From: Methyloceanibacter sp.
GTDB taxonomy: Bacteria; Pseudomonadota; Alphaproteobacteria; Rhizobiales; Methyloligellaceae
Assembly: GCA_025449615.1 (NCBI GenBank)
Contig: JANWJA010000031.1
Coordinates: 1-16,365 of the forward strand
DNA length: 16,365 bases
Reading direction: 5' to 3'
A program made the position numbers and the translations under genes. This document shows, piece by piece, positions 8,419-16,365 of the stretch (position 1 is its first letter; each line of letters opens with the position of its first letter). The notes under the pieces were generated by a model that searched no databases, was not told the origin of the DNA, and saw only the letters and a program-made list of their open reading frames with translations.

Positions 8419-10281
8419 TTGAAAGATCAACTTTTCAGCGACGCGAGCGCCATCACCAGAGGCGCCGACGAGCTCCAAGCCCATTACACGACTTGGGAGA
8501 TCGTCACACGCATCTGGCACGAGCATTTGCGCCCGAGGCTAGGCCTCCTGCTGCTCGCCAGCGTCGCCATGATCATGACCGCGGCGACGACCGGAGCTAT
8601 CCCCTTCCTGATCCAGAAGACCGCGGATGACGTGTTCGTCGCCAAGAACCAAGAGATGATCTATGTGGTGGTCGCCGGCATCGTGCTCGTGACCATCATC
8701 AAGGCCATCTCTGAATATGTGGCCGATGTCACAGTCGCCTATCTCGGGCACCGGTTTGTCGCCGATCTCCGCATCGCCATGTTCGCGCGTCTCGCGCGCG
8801 CAGACTTAAGCTGGATTCAGACCGTGCACTCGGGGCGCCTGCTCTCCGGCTTCCTCAACGACTCCAATCTCATCCGCCAGACCGCGAGCCGCTCGCTGGT
8901 GACGCTCGGCGAGAATTATCTGAAAGTGATCATCCTCGTCGCCACCATGTTTTACATGGATGCCCGCTTTGCCGTGCTGATCCTGGTCTTCATGCCGTTC
9001 GCCTGGTTCTTGCTCGGCAGCCAGAGGCGGAAAATGCGGAAATCGACCACGAAGTCGCTGCAGGAGACCGGCGACCTCTCGGCGCTGATTACGCAGACGC
9101 TTCGCGGCATGCGCATCGTGCGCGCCTATCAGCAAGAGGACCGCGAGGAGAATCGCGCGGCGACCACCATCAACCGCGCGCTGGAATTCACCATGCGCGG
9201 CACGCGGGCCCGCGCGCTGTCGAGCCCGTCGATCGAACTCCTGACCGGGTTCGGCTTCGCGCTTGCAATCTATTTCGCCGGCACCAAGGGCATCAGAGGC
9301 GATCTGACGCTCGGCCACTTCATGGGCTTCATGACGGCAGCGCTGTTGCTTTACGCGCCGCTGAAGAGTGCGGCCACCTTGCAGACGCAGCTGCAGGAGG
9401 GCATCGCCGCAGCGAGCCGCGTGTTCGGCATCATCGACCTCGAAGTCAATCTCAACGAAGCTGCCGACGCCAAGCCGCTCGCCTTGGACAACGGCGAAAT
9501 CGAGTTCCGTGACATTTCGTTTTCCTACGATCCGGAAAGCAGCGTGCTAGACGGCGTGAGCCTCACCGTGCCACCGGGACGCACCGTGGCGCTGGTCGGG
9601 CCGTCAGGCGCCGGCAAGAGCACGCTGGTCAACCTTGCGCTTCGCTTCTTCGATCCGGACAAGGGCAAGGTTCTGATCGACGGGCAGAACATCGCCCATG
9701 TCACGGTGGCAAGCTTGCGCGAGGCCATCGCGCTCGTGACCCAAGACCCGGTGCTGTTCGATGATACGATCCGGGCGAATATCGCTTACGGGTCCAAACC
9801 CATCATCGAAGAGCAGGTTGTGGCCGCAGCAAAAGCCGCAGCCGCACACGAATTCATCGTCTCGCTGCCTAAGGGCTATGACACGCGCGTGGGCGAGGCT
9901 GGCGGGTTGCTGTCCGGTGGCGAGCGTCAGCGCATCGCGATTGCACGCGCCCTCTACAAGGACGCGCCTATTCTGTTGCTCGACGAGCCGACCAGCTCGC
10001 TCGATTCAGAGGCCGAGGCGAAAGTGCAGCGCGCCCTCGAGGAGCTGATGAAGGGGCGGACCGTGTTGATGATCGCGCATCGCCTATCAACGGTGAAGAA
10101 GGCGGACCTGATCTGCGTGCTCGATCAGGGCCACATTGTCGAAATCGGACGGCACGACGAACTGGTGGCCAAAGGCGGCCTCTACACGCGGCTTCACCGC
10201 ACCCAATTCGGCATTGCCGGAATTCAATCGCATGAGCCCCACGAGCACGGCGCCGAAGCCGTGGCGATGGCCGGCAAATAA
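8419..10281 (+). CDS. ABC exporter, fused membrane and ATPase domains (MsbA-like)
   Basis: Half-size ABC exporter of 620 residues that would act as a homodimer in the inner membrane. The membrane domain (about 35-325) has six predicted helices, including about 41-65 and 80-101. The ATPase domain (about 355-605) has Walker A GPSGAGKS (394-401), signature LSGGERQ (498-504), Walker B ILLLDEP (518-524) with catalytic E523, and H-loop H554. All are intact. The start is TTG 8419: the frame has a stop at 8392 and no other start before the first membrane helix, and AGGGG lies 5 bases upstream. It sits 20 bases before DUF374-waaA and just before lpxK, so lipid A flipping is a reasonable inference; sequence alone cannot exclude multidrug or other lipid export. 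Confidence 0.93.
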   Translation: MKDQLFSDASAITRGADELQAHYTTWEIVTRIWHEHLRPRLGLLLLASVAMIMTAATTGAIPFLIQKTADDVFVAKNQEMIYVVVAGIVLVTIIKAISEYVADVTVAYLGHRFVADLRIAMFARLARADLSWIQTVHSGRLLSGFLNDSNLIRQTASRSLVTLGENYLKVIILVATMFYMDARFAVLILVFMPFAWFLLGSQRRKMRKSTTKSLQETGDLSALITQTLRGMRIVRAYQQEDREENRAATTINRALEFTMRGTRARALSSPSIELLTGFGFALAIYFAGTKGIRGDLTLGHFMGFMTAALLLYAPLKSAATLQTQLQEGIAAASRVFGIIDLEVNLNEAADAKPLALDNGEIEFRDISFSYDPESSVLDGVSLTVPPGRTVALVGPSGAGKSTLVNLALRFFDPDKGKVLIDGQNIAHVTVASLREAIALVTQDPVLFDDTIRANIAYGSKPIIEEQVVAAAKAAAAHEFIVSLPKGYDTRVGEAGGLLSGGERQRIAIARALYKDAPILLLDEPTSSLDSEAEAKVQRALEELMKGRTVLMIAHRLSTVKKADLICVLDQGHIVEIGRHDELVAKGGLYTRLHRTQFGIAGIQSHEPHEHGAEAVAMAGK

Positions 10282-10301
10282 CGACGTTGTCTTGAGTCGG
10301 C

Positions 10302-12320
10302 ATGGCGCCCAGGCTGCTTTCATCTCCGGCCCTGTTGGCCATCGGCAGCGCACTTGCCGCGGGCTATGTGCGGCTCGTCTATAACACCTCCACGATAGTC
10401 CGCGATCCTCCGGACACCGACGGCAGGTTATTTTCTCAGCACCCTCAGATCCTCGGCATGTGGCATGGGCAGTTCGGGATGCTGCCCAAGATCAAGCCGG
10501 AGAAGCGGCCTGCCGATGTGCGTTGCATGGTGGCGCGTCACGGCGATGCGGCGCTTGTTGGCGCAACGCTTGAGCGCTTCGGCATGGGCCTGATCAGGGG
10601 CGCTGGCGCTGGCGCGAGGAGACGCGACCGCGGCGGCGCAACCGCGATGCGGGCGGCGCTGCGGGCGCTCGAGGAAGGCGCCACCGTGGCGATGACGGCC
10701 GATGTGCCGCCGGGCCCGGCAAGGCGCGCAGGCACGGGCATTGCCATGCTGGGCAAGCTCTCGGGACGGCCTGTGGTGCCTTGCGCCATGGCGACGAGCC
10801 GGTTCGTTAGACTGAATAATTGGAGCCGGTTCAGCGTCAATCTCCCCTTCTCGACGCTCGGCATCGTGGTCGGCGAGCCGATCCTCGTGCCGGAGGATGC
10901 CGATGAGGCAGAGATCGAGGCGGCGCGAGTCAAGATCGAACAAGGGCTCGCGCAAGCGACCGCGCGCGCCTATGCTCTCGCCGGAGCCAAAGATCCTTTG
11001 TCCACCGATCAACAAATCTTAAGCGCGAAGCCCGGGCTGACGCTTGCGGCCTATCGCGCGTTCACCCAAGTCGCGGCTCCGTTCGCGCCGGTGATGCTCG
11101 CCTGGCGCACGCGGTTCGGCAAAGAAGAGCTGGAGCGGCGGCCTGAGCGCTACGGACTCGCCAGCATCAATCGTCCATCCGGATTTGTCGCGTGGTTTCA
11201 TGCCGCAAGCGTCGGGGAGACCAACGCGGTGCTGCCGGTGATCGAGGCGATCGGGAAAGAGCATCCAAACATGAGCGTGCTGCTCACCACAGGGACGGTC
11301 ACTTCAGCTCAGTTGGCGGGCGCGAGATTGCCTGCACGCGCCATGCATCAATATTTGCCGCTGGATAATCCTGGGTACATCCAGCGCTTCCTCGACCATT
11401 GGCGGCCGGATCTCGCGGTGCTGGTCGAGTCCGAGATTTGGCCGAACCTATTGCTGGAGACCAAGGCGCGCAATGTGCCTCTCGTCTTGGTCAATGGACG
11501 GATCTCGCCGCGCTCGTTCAAGCGCTGGCGGCGGCGGCCAGGCTTGAGCCGCCCGCTATTCTCCTGCTTCGATCTCGCACTGGCGCAGAACGAAATGTTG
11601 GCGCAGCGCTTCGCGCAGCTCGGCGCAGCAGAGGCGCATGGGGTCGGCAATTTGAAAGCGGATGCGCCAGCGCCGCCGGTCGATAAGGAAGCGCAGAAAT
11701 TGATCGGGTCGGCGATCGCGGGACGCCCGGTCTGGCTCGCGGCAAGTACGCATCAAGGCGAAGACGAAATGGTCGCCTCTGCTCACATCGCAATGAAACG
11801 CACCAAGCCCAATCTTCTCACCATCATCGTGCCGCGTCACCCGGACCGCGGTCCGCTGATTATGAAGCAGTTAAGCGCGCTCGGACTGAATGTGGTGCTC
11901 CGATCGGAGGGCAGGCTGCCCGATGCAGCGACCGACATCTATATCGCCGACACGATGGGCGAGATGGGCTTGTTCTATACGTTGGCGCCGGTCGCCTTTG
12001 TCGGCGGTTCGCTGGTCAGGCGCGGCGGGCAAAACCCGGTCGAGCCGATCAAGCTCGGCGCGGCGGTGCTGACCGGACCGAATTTCCAAAATTTCCGAGA
12101 CTCTTACGAGGAGCTGTTAAAGGCGGGAGGGGCAAAGCAGGTCGACGATGCGGCAAGTCTTGGCGCGGTGGCGCTCGCCCTCCTCAACGACAATCAGGCG
12201 CGATCCGACATGATGGCGCGGGCCGAGCGCGCGCTTGCCGGCATGAGCGGAGCGCTGCCAAAGACGCTTGTCGCGCTCGAGCGCTTCCTCCCGCCTAAGA
12301 GCTCGGTCAAGCATGCCTAG
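10302..12320 (+). CDS. waaA: Fused DUF374 (LpxJ-like acyltransferase) and Kdo transferase WaaA
   Basis: One 672-residue frame joins two proteins usually encoded separately. Residues 1-232 are a DUF374 domain: hydrophobic anchor (9-26), MWHGQ (53-57), ARHGD (78-82) and MTADVPPGP (131-139). DUF374 includes LpxJ of Campylobacter, a lipid A late acyltransferase. After a short linker (233-245), residues 246-672 form a full-length Kdo transferase, which adds Kdo from CMP-Kdo to lipid IVA: FHAASVGE (299-306, E306 the likely catalytic base), ESEIWPN (376-382), NGRIS (399-403), PRHPDR (511-516) and GGQNPVEP (575-582). There is no stop, ATG or obvious ribosome site at the junction, where the usual WaaA Met is CTG (Leu246). 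The start is ATG 10302. Its end overlaps lpxK by 8 bases, implying coupled translation. Confidence 0.92.
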   Translation: MAPRLLSSPALLAIGSALAAGYVRLVYNTSTIVRDPPDTDGRLFSQHPQILGMWHGQFGMLPKIKPEKRPADVRCMVARHGDAALVGATLERFGMGLIRGAGAGARRRDRGGATAMRAALRALEEGATVAMTADVPPGPARRAGTGIAMLGKLSGRPVVPCAMATSRFVRLNNWSRFSVNLPFSTLGIVVGEPILVPEDADEAEIEAARVKIEQGLAQATARAYALAGAKDPLSTDQQILSAKPGLTLAAYRAFTQVAAPFAPVMLAWRTRFGKEELERRPERYGLASINRPSGFVAWFHAASVGETNAVLPVIEAIGKEHPNMSVLLTTGTVTSAQLAGARLPARAMHQYLPLDNPGYIQRFLDHWRPDLAVLVESEIWPNLLLETKARNVPLVLVNGRISPRSFKRWRRRPGLSRPLFSCFDLALAQNEMLAQRFAQLGAAEAHGVGNLKADAPAPPVDKEAQKLIGSAIAGRPVWLAASTHQGEDEMVASAHIAMKRTKPNLLTIIVPRHPDRGPLIMKQLSALGLNVVLRSEGRLPDAATDIYIADTMGEMGLFYTLAPVAFVGGSLVRRGGQNPVEPIKLGAAVLTGPNFQNFRDSYEELLKAGGAKQVDDAASLGAVALALLNDNQARSDMMARAERALAGMSGALPKTLVALERFLPPKSSVKHA

Positions 12321-13323
12321 CGCCCCTTCGTTCTGGTACCGCAAGCCGGGAATGCTCGCGCGTGCCCTCTCGCCTCTGAGTGCGGTCTATGCGCGGGTCG
12401 CCCGGTCACGCGCCGCACGCGTCACACCCTATCGCTCGAAGCTTCCCGTCATCTGCATCGGCAATTTTACTGCCGGCGGCGGCGGCAAGACGCCAACAGC
12501 AATTGCCGTCGCCAAACTGCTGCAAGCACAAGGAATGCGTCCCTGTTTCCTTACAAGGGGTTACGGCGGCAAGATTGAGGGGCCGCATCTAGTCGGCGAG
12601 ACGGACAGCGCCTGGAACTTCGGCGACGAGCCGTTGCTGCTTGCGGCAATTGCGCCGACAGTGATCGCGGCGAACAGAGCCGACGGCGCCAAGTTCATCG
12701 AGGGACTCGATGCGAACGTCATCGTGATGGATGACGGGTTTCAGAATCCGCAGCTTGAGAAGGATCTGTCGCTGATCGCCGTCGATTCCGGCCGCGGCAT
12801 CGGCAATGGCCTTGTCTTGCCCGCCGGACCGTTGCGCGCGCCACTCGACGAGCAAATGGGTAACGCGGATGCGCTGATCGTGATTGGCGAGGGTGACAAG
12901 GCCGCTCCTTTGACTCAAGTCTTCGCCAAGGCAGGCAAGAAGGTGTTCAACGCGCGCATCGTGCCGCAAGGTGATACCCGCTGGCTCGGCGTGTTGCCGG
13001 TGATCGGCTTTGCAGGCATCGCTCGGCCGGAAAAGTTCTTCATGACGCTGCAAATGAGTGGCGCGCGGCTCGAAGGACGCCGCGCCTTTCCCGACCATCA
13101 TCACTTCACCGAGAAGGAGGCGGCCTCGCTGCTGAACGAGGCGCAAGAGCAAAAATGCATGCTGGTCACCACCGAGAAGGATTGGGTGCGGCTGCCCGAG
13201 GATCGCGAGAGCCCGCTCGGCGAACTGAAATTCCGCTCGCGGCCTCTCCCCATCGCGCTTCAGTTCGAGGATGAGGGCACGGCGGCAGAGCTGCTCGCCG
13301 CGAAGACCAAAGCGAAAAGCTAA
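12313..13323 (+). CDS. lpxK: Tetraacyldisaccharide 4'-kinase
   Basis: Membrane-associated kinase that phosphorylates the 4' position of the tetraacyldisaccharide to give lipid IVA, the substrate of the WaaA encoded directly upstream. The 336-residue product is of normal length. The P-loop is GNFTAGGGGKTPTA (50-63); RGYGG lies at 82-86, the DDGFQ motif with the conserved catalytic aspartate at 140-144, and VLPAGPLR at 168-175. An N-terminal helix with basic residues (about 10-35) would attach it to the inner membrane. ATG 12313 overlaps the waaA end by 8 bases; an in-frame GTG or ATG further upstream lies inside waaA and is unlikely. Its last four bases overlap the convergent DUF2093 gene. Confidence 0.96.
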   Translation: MPSAPSFWYRKPGMLARALSPLSAVYARVARSRAARVTPYRSKLPVICIGNFTAGGGGKTPTAIAVAKLLQAQGMRPCFLTRGYGGKIEGPHLVGETDSAWNFGDEPLLLAAIAPTVIAANRADGAKFIEGLDANVIVMDDGFQNPQLEKDLSLIAVDSGRGIGNGLVLPAGPLRAPLDEQMGNADALIVIGEGDKAAPLTQVFAKAGKKVFNARIVPQGDTRWLGVLPVIGFAGIARPEKFFMTLQMSGARLEGRRAFPDHHHFTEKEAASLLNEAQEQKCMLVTTEKDWVRLPEDRESPLGELKFRSRPLPIALQFEDEGTAAELLAAKTKAKS

Positions 13324-13550
13324 GCAGGCTTGGGATGGTTCTCGCTATAGCGCTGCAGCGAAGTGGCGGCGTCGATATAGGCTTCTTGCAGCTCGACGCT
13401 CCAATAGCGGAGCTCATCCAAGGGAATGGCGCGGCCGGTGACGGCGCAGCGCACGAAGGCGCCGGGCGTCACTACCTGGACCTCGCCATCGAGATAGCGA
13501 AGTTTGGCCTCGCCCTTGAAACCAAGATTGCGTTCAAAACGGTTCAGCAC
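13320..13550 (-). CDS. DUF2093 family protein
   Basis: Small protein of 76 residues that I recognise as DUF2093, a family of unknown function typical of alphaproteobacteria. The conserved core is FVRCAVTGRAIPLDELRYW (32-50) with a single cysteine, C35, followed by a polar C-terminus. No signal peptide is seen. The start is GTG at 13550; no in-frame ATG precedes the core and the ribosome site is weak. It lies 71 bases after xseA on the same strand and is probably co-transcribed. Its stop overlaps the lpxK stop (TAG inside the shared four bases), so the two transcripts must converge and overlap. The segment around C35 may suggest metal or nucleic-acid binding, but this is speculation. Confidence 0.85.
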   Translation of the reverse strand: MLNRFERNLGFKGEAKLRYLDGEVQVVTPGAFVRCAVTGRAIPLDELRYWSVELQEAYIDAATSLQRYSENHPKPA

Positions 13551-13621
13551 AATTCGCGACTCAAGCTTTCTCTAAAATCCGCGCACACAATAGCGGGGCA
13601 AAAGCCGCAAAGCCAGCCCGC

Positions 13622-15055
13622 TCATAGCAACGAACCCTGCTTGTCGCCCTTGGGCTTAACGCGTGGTTTTGAAGGGCCAGCGTCTCTCGGTTGGCGCTCG
13701 CCGGCACGCGCGTCAACATGACCATCGGCAAATTCGATGTCGAGGGCCTGTCCGGTTGTCACATCGACCGCGCGCCTAAGCATCCGCCCTGCTTCGTCAC
13801 GGACGAGGGTGAAGCCGCGGGCGAGAACGTTCTGATAGCCGAACGAGGTCAGCAGCTTGCCCTGGTTGCCAAGGGAGATGCGATCGCGACCGAGCCTCGC
13901 CTCGATCGCTCGGCGGCGCGAGCGGTCGAGGCCCACGATGCGCTCACGCGCATTGGTCATGCGGCGGGTGATCAGATTCGGAGCAAGCCGCGGCCGCATC
14001 CGCTCCAACATGTTCCGATGCGCCTTGGCGTTAGCTTGCAGCGCAAGCCCAAGCCTCGCGCTCACATGATCGAAGCGCTGGCGCGGCAGACCGAGGAGAT
14101 CGGTCCGGCGCAACAGGCCGCGCGTGGCGGCGCGATAGTGGCTCGATTTCGATTCCAGCGTGCGGCGCAAGCAATGTGCGACACGCAGGCCATGCGCGAG
14201 CAAGACACCGATCAGATCGGCGCGGACCGGCACGGCGCGCTCCGCGGCTGCGGTCGGAGTCGGCGCCCGCCAATCGGCGACGAGATCGATGAGGGTCCAA
14301 TCGGTTTCGTGACCGACTGCTGAGATCAGCGGGATGGTGCTCGCAGCAACGGCGCGGGCGACGATCTCCTCGTTGAAGCCCCAGAGGTCTTCGAGACTGC
14401 CGCCACCACGGGCGACGACGATGAGATGCGGGCGCGGCACCGGGCCGGTACCGTCGAGCCCGTTGAAGCCGGCAATAGCGGCGGCGACCTCCACGGCGCA
14501 TGTCTCACCTTGCACCCGCACCGGCCAAACCAGCACGTGGCAGGGGAAGCGGTCCTCCAGGCGATGGAGAATGTCGCGGATCACGGCACCGGTCGGCGAG
14601 GTGACGACGCCGATGATGCGCGGCAGAAACGGCAGCGGCAGCTTGCGGCCGGTGTCGAACAGGCCTTCGGCGGCGAGCACTTTCTTCCGCTGCTCGAGCA
14701 GCGCCATCAGCGCGCCGACGCCCGCGGGCTCAATCCGGTCGATAATGATCTGATATTTCGACTTGTCCGGATAGGTGGTGACGCGTCCGGTGGCGATCAC
14801 CTCCAGGCCCTGTTCAGGCTTGAATTTGAGGCGCGGATAGGTGCTTCGCCAGATGACGGCCTCGATCGCCGCCTTCTCGTCCTTCAGAGTGAAATAGCAA
14901 TGGCCGGAGCTATGCGGGCCCTTGAAGCCCGAAATTTCGCCCCTGAGGCGCACAAGGCCGTAAGAGTCCTCCATCGTCCGCTTGATGGCGAAGGCGAGCT
15001 CCGAAACGCTATATTCGACGAGGTTGGTCACCTCGTTTTCTCTACGGTCAGCCAT
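13622..15055 (-). CDS. xseA: Exodeoxyribonuclease VII large subunit
   Basis: Large subunit of exonuclease VII, which with several small XseB subunits degrades single-stranded DNA to oligonucleotides in repair and recombination. The 477-residue product has an N-terminal OB-fold (about 13-108, with [18 protein letters not shown] at 35-52). The catalytic region contains SPTGAVIRD (153-161), [16 protein letters not shown] (215-230) and GHETD (248-252), followed by an Arg/Ala-rich coiled-coil region and the C-terminal [10 protein letters not shown] strap. All the conserved family motifs I know are intact. Start ATG 15053-15055; there is no convincing ribosome site. The C-terminus ends in a Lys/Pro-rich tail. 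xseB is not in the window. It is divergent from purD and upstream of DUF2093. Confidence 0.96.
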   Translation of the reverse strand: MADRRENEVTNLVEYSVSELAFAIKRTMEDSYGLVRLRGEISGFKGPHSSGHCYFTLKDEKAAIEAVIWRSTYPRLKFKPEQGLEVIATGRVTTYPDKSKYQIIIDRIEPAGVGALMALLEQRKKVLAAEGLFDTGRKLPLPFLPRIIGVVTSPTGAVIRDILHRLEDRFPCHVLVWPVRVQGETCAVEVAAAIAGFNGLDGTGPVPRPHLIVVARGGGSLEDLWGFNEEIVARAVAASTIPLISAVGHETDWTLIDLVADWRAPTPTAAAERAVPVRADLIGVLLAHGLRVAHCLRRTLESKSSHYRAATRGLLRRTDLLGLPRQRFDHVSARLGLALQANAKAHRNMLERMRPRLAPNLITRRMTNARERIVGLDRSRRRAIEARLGRDRISLGNQGKLLTSFGYQNVLARGFTLVRDEAGRMLRRAVDVTTGQALDIEFADGHVDARAGERQPRDAGPSKPRVKPKGDKQGSLL

Positions 15056-15065
15056 TGAGGGATGT

Positions 15066-15110
15066 TATCTCAAAACTTGCGGGCCAAGGCCTACATGCTG
15101 CATTGAGATA
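15066..15110. promoter_or_regulatory. 8-base inverted repeat between xseA and purD
   Basis: TATCTCAA (15066-15073) and TTGAGATA (15103-15110) are exactly complementary with a 29-base spacer, in the short region between the divergent xseA and purD starts. The spacer contains GGCC-AA-GGCC. The position fits an operator or looped site controlling either gene. Arms of this length can arise by chance in such a region, so confidence is low. Confidence 0.3.
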
Positions 15111-15133
15111 GCGCGACAAGGCCGCCTCAACAA

Positions 15134-16365
15134 GTGGGAGCCAAATCTCTGGTAAAGCTGCTGTTGATAGGCTCGGGCGGGCGGGAGCATGCGCTCGCCT
15201 GGAAGCTCAAGCAAAGCCCCCTGCTCGAAAAGCTCTATTGCGCGCCCGGCAATGCCGGGATCGCTGAGGTCGCGGAATGCGTCGAGCTCAATGTCGCCGA
15301 CCATGCGGCGGTCGCTCGATTCTGCAAGGCGAACGGCATCGACCTTGTCGTGGTTGGGCCGGAGGTGCCGCTGGTCGCCGGCATTGCCGACGATCTCGAG
15401 GCACAGGGCATCAAAGTGTTCGGGCCGAGCCGGGCCGCTTCGCGGCGTGAGGGCTCCAAGGGTTTCACCAAAGATCTGTGTGCGCGAAACGGAATTCCGA
15501 CCGCTTCCTATCAACGGTTCGACGACGCGGAAGACGCCAAGGCCTATCTCAAGGGCCAGAGGTTTCCGGTCGTGATCAAGGAAGATGGGCTCGCGGCGGG
15601 AAAAGGCGTCACCATCGCCGAAACGATCGAGCAAGCGCATCACGCCATAGATGAGAGCCTGACCGGGCCTTTCGCCGAAATCGTGATCGAGGAATTCCTG
15701 CAAGGCGCGGAGGCGAGCTTCTTTGCGCTGGTCGATGGCGACAAGGCGCTGCCGCTCGCCACGGCGCAAGATCACAAGCGCGTCTTCGACGGCGACCATG
15801 GACCGAACACGGGCGGCATGGGGGCCTATTCGCCGGCGCCGATCGTGACCGACGAGATCGCGGCCAGAGTCATGAGCGCGATTATCGAGCCTACCGTGAA
15901 GGCGATGCGGAAAATGGGAACGCCATTCAAAGGCGTGCTCTATGCCGGGCTGATGATCGAGAACAGAGCGCCGAAGCTGATCGAATATAATGTGCGGTTC
16001 GGCGATCCGGAGTGCCAAGTGCTGATGCTGGGGCTAAAGTCGGATTTGGTGCCGCTGCTGCTTGCGACGTGCGACGGCACGCTGAAAGAGCAAAAGCCCG
16101 AATGGCATGACGACGCCGCGCTTTGCGTGGTGATGGCGGCGAAGGGCTATCCGGGCCAATATGAAAAGGGCTCGGAGATTAGCGGATTGGACGCGGCGGG
16201 CGCCGATCCGGATGTGGAAATTTTTCACGCCGGCACGAAGCGCGATGGGAAGCGCATCCTCGCCGATGGCGGGCGCGTGCTCGGCGTCACGGCGCGCGGA
16301 GCAACGGTTGCAGAAGCGCAAGAACGCGCTTACGCGGCGGTGGACAAGATCGATTGGCCGGGCGG
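15134..16365 (+). CDS. purD: Phosphoribosylamine-glycine ligase, C-terminus cut by window edge
   Basis: ATP-grasp enzyme of de novo purine synthesis that joins glycine to 5-phosphoribosylamine. The frame is open to the right edge; about 15 residues appear to be missing, since it stops at KIDWPGG near the usual end. Landmarks: [15 protein letters not shown] near the N-terminus, [28 protein letters not shown], the ATP-grasp segment [20 protein letters not shown], and [10 protein letters not shown] with metal ligands. The start is unusual. The residue aligned with the family Met is GTA (15152), not a start codon. The only standard start upstream is GTG 15134, which adds MGAKSL but has no ribosome site of its own. 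A GGGAG at 15136-15140 is better placed for CTG 15149. I give GTG 15134 with low confidence in the exact start. Confidence 0.93.
   Translation, partial: MGAKSLVKLLLIGSGGREHALAWKLKQSPLLEKLYCAPGNAGIAEVAECVELNVADHAAVARFCKANGIDLVVVGPEVPLVAGIADDLEAQGIKVFGPSRAASRREGSKGFTKDLCARNGIPTASYQRFDDAEDAKAYLKGQRFPVVIKEDGLAAGKGVTIAETIEQAHHAIDESLTGPFAEIVIEEFLQGAEASFFALVDGDKALPLATAQDHKRVFDGDHGPNTGGMGAYSPAPIVTDEIAARVMSAIIEPTVKAMRKMGTPFKGVLYAGLMIENRAPKLIEYNVRFGDPECQVLMLGLKSDLVPLLLATCDGTLKEQKPEWHDDAALCVVMAAKGYPGQYEKGSEISGLDAAGADPDVEIFHAGTKRDGKRILADGGRVLGVTARGATVAEAQERAYAAVDKIDWPG

Noticed and set aside
13691..15058. Two 210-codon plus-strand frames (13691-14323 and 14426-15058) antisense to xseA
   Set aside because: Shadows of xseA; composition follows the complementary codons and no domain is visible.
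15065..16018. 317-codon minus-strand frame antisense to purD
   Set aside because: purD is clear on the plus strand with conserved ATP-grasp motifs; the antisense frame is a GC-rich shadow.

Overview
The window is a high-GC stretch of chromosome from an alphaproteobacterium, most likely of the order Hyphomicrobiales (Rhizobiales). I base this on protein features recalled from that group: an aa3-type cytochrome oxidase with ctaC before ctaD, a plant-type glutamate-cysteine ligase, an IalB-family periplasmic protein, and the small families DUF4170 and DUF2093 beside lipid A genes. Genes are closely packed and nearly all belong to recognisable housekeeping families. I see no insertion sequence, prophage, CRISPR array, tRNA or rRNA.

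Layout. Positions 1-2326 (minus) hold ctaC then ctaD, the CuA and catalytic subunits of cytochrome c oxidase; ctaD runs off the left edge. A 465-base leader region (2327-2791) with two hairpins separates them from a divergent ialB-family gene (plus). This converges on a minus-strand pair, rsmE then gshA, with a clear intrinsic terminator for gshA at 3403-3441. rsmE is divergent from ubiA (plus, ubiquinone synthesis). After a 322-base spacer containing a perfect 10-base inverted repeat comes a plus-strand series: a CysQ/IMPase-type phosphatase, DUF4170, an MsbA-like ABC exporter, a fused DUF374 (LpxJ-like acyltransferase)-WaaA (Kdo transferase) protein, and lpxK. DUF2093 and xseA lie on the minus strand, with DUF2093 overlapping the end of lpxK by four bases. 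purD is divergent from xseA and runs off the right edge.

How the genes fit together. ctaC/ctaD and ubiA serve respiration (terminal oxidase, ubiquinone). The ABC exporter, DUF374-WaaA and lpxK form a compact lipid A/Kdo module: LpxK makes lipid IVA, WaaA adds Kdo, the DUF374 domain is probably a late acyltransferase, and the exporter is a candidate flippase. gshA makes the glutathione precursor; rsmE, xseA and purD serve ribosome modification, DNA repair and purine synthesis.

I found no convincing new multi-gene system. The points most worth checking are the in-frame fusion of a DUF374 acyltransferase to WaaA, the lack of a normal start codon at the expected first residue of purD, a 60-codon ORF whose stop overlaps the ctaC start as TGATG, and several perfect inverted repeats in intergenic DNA.
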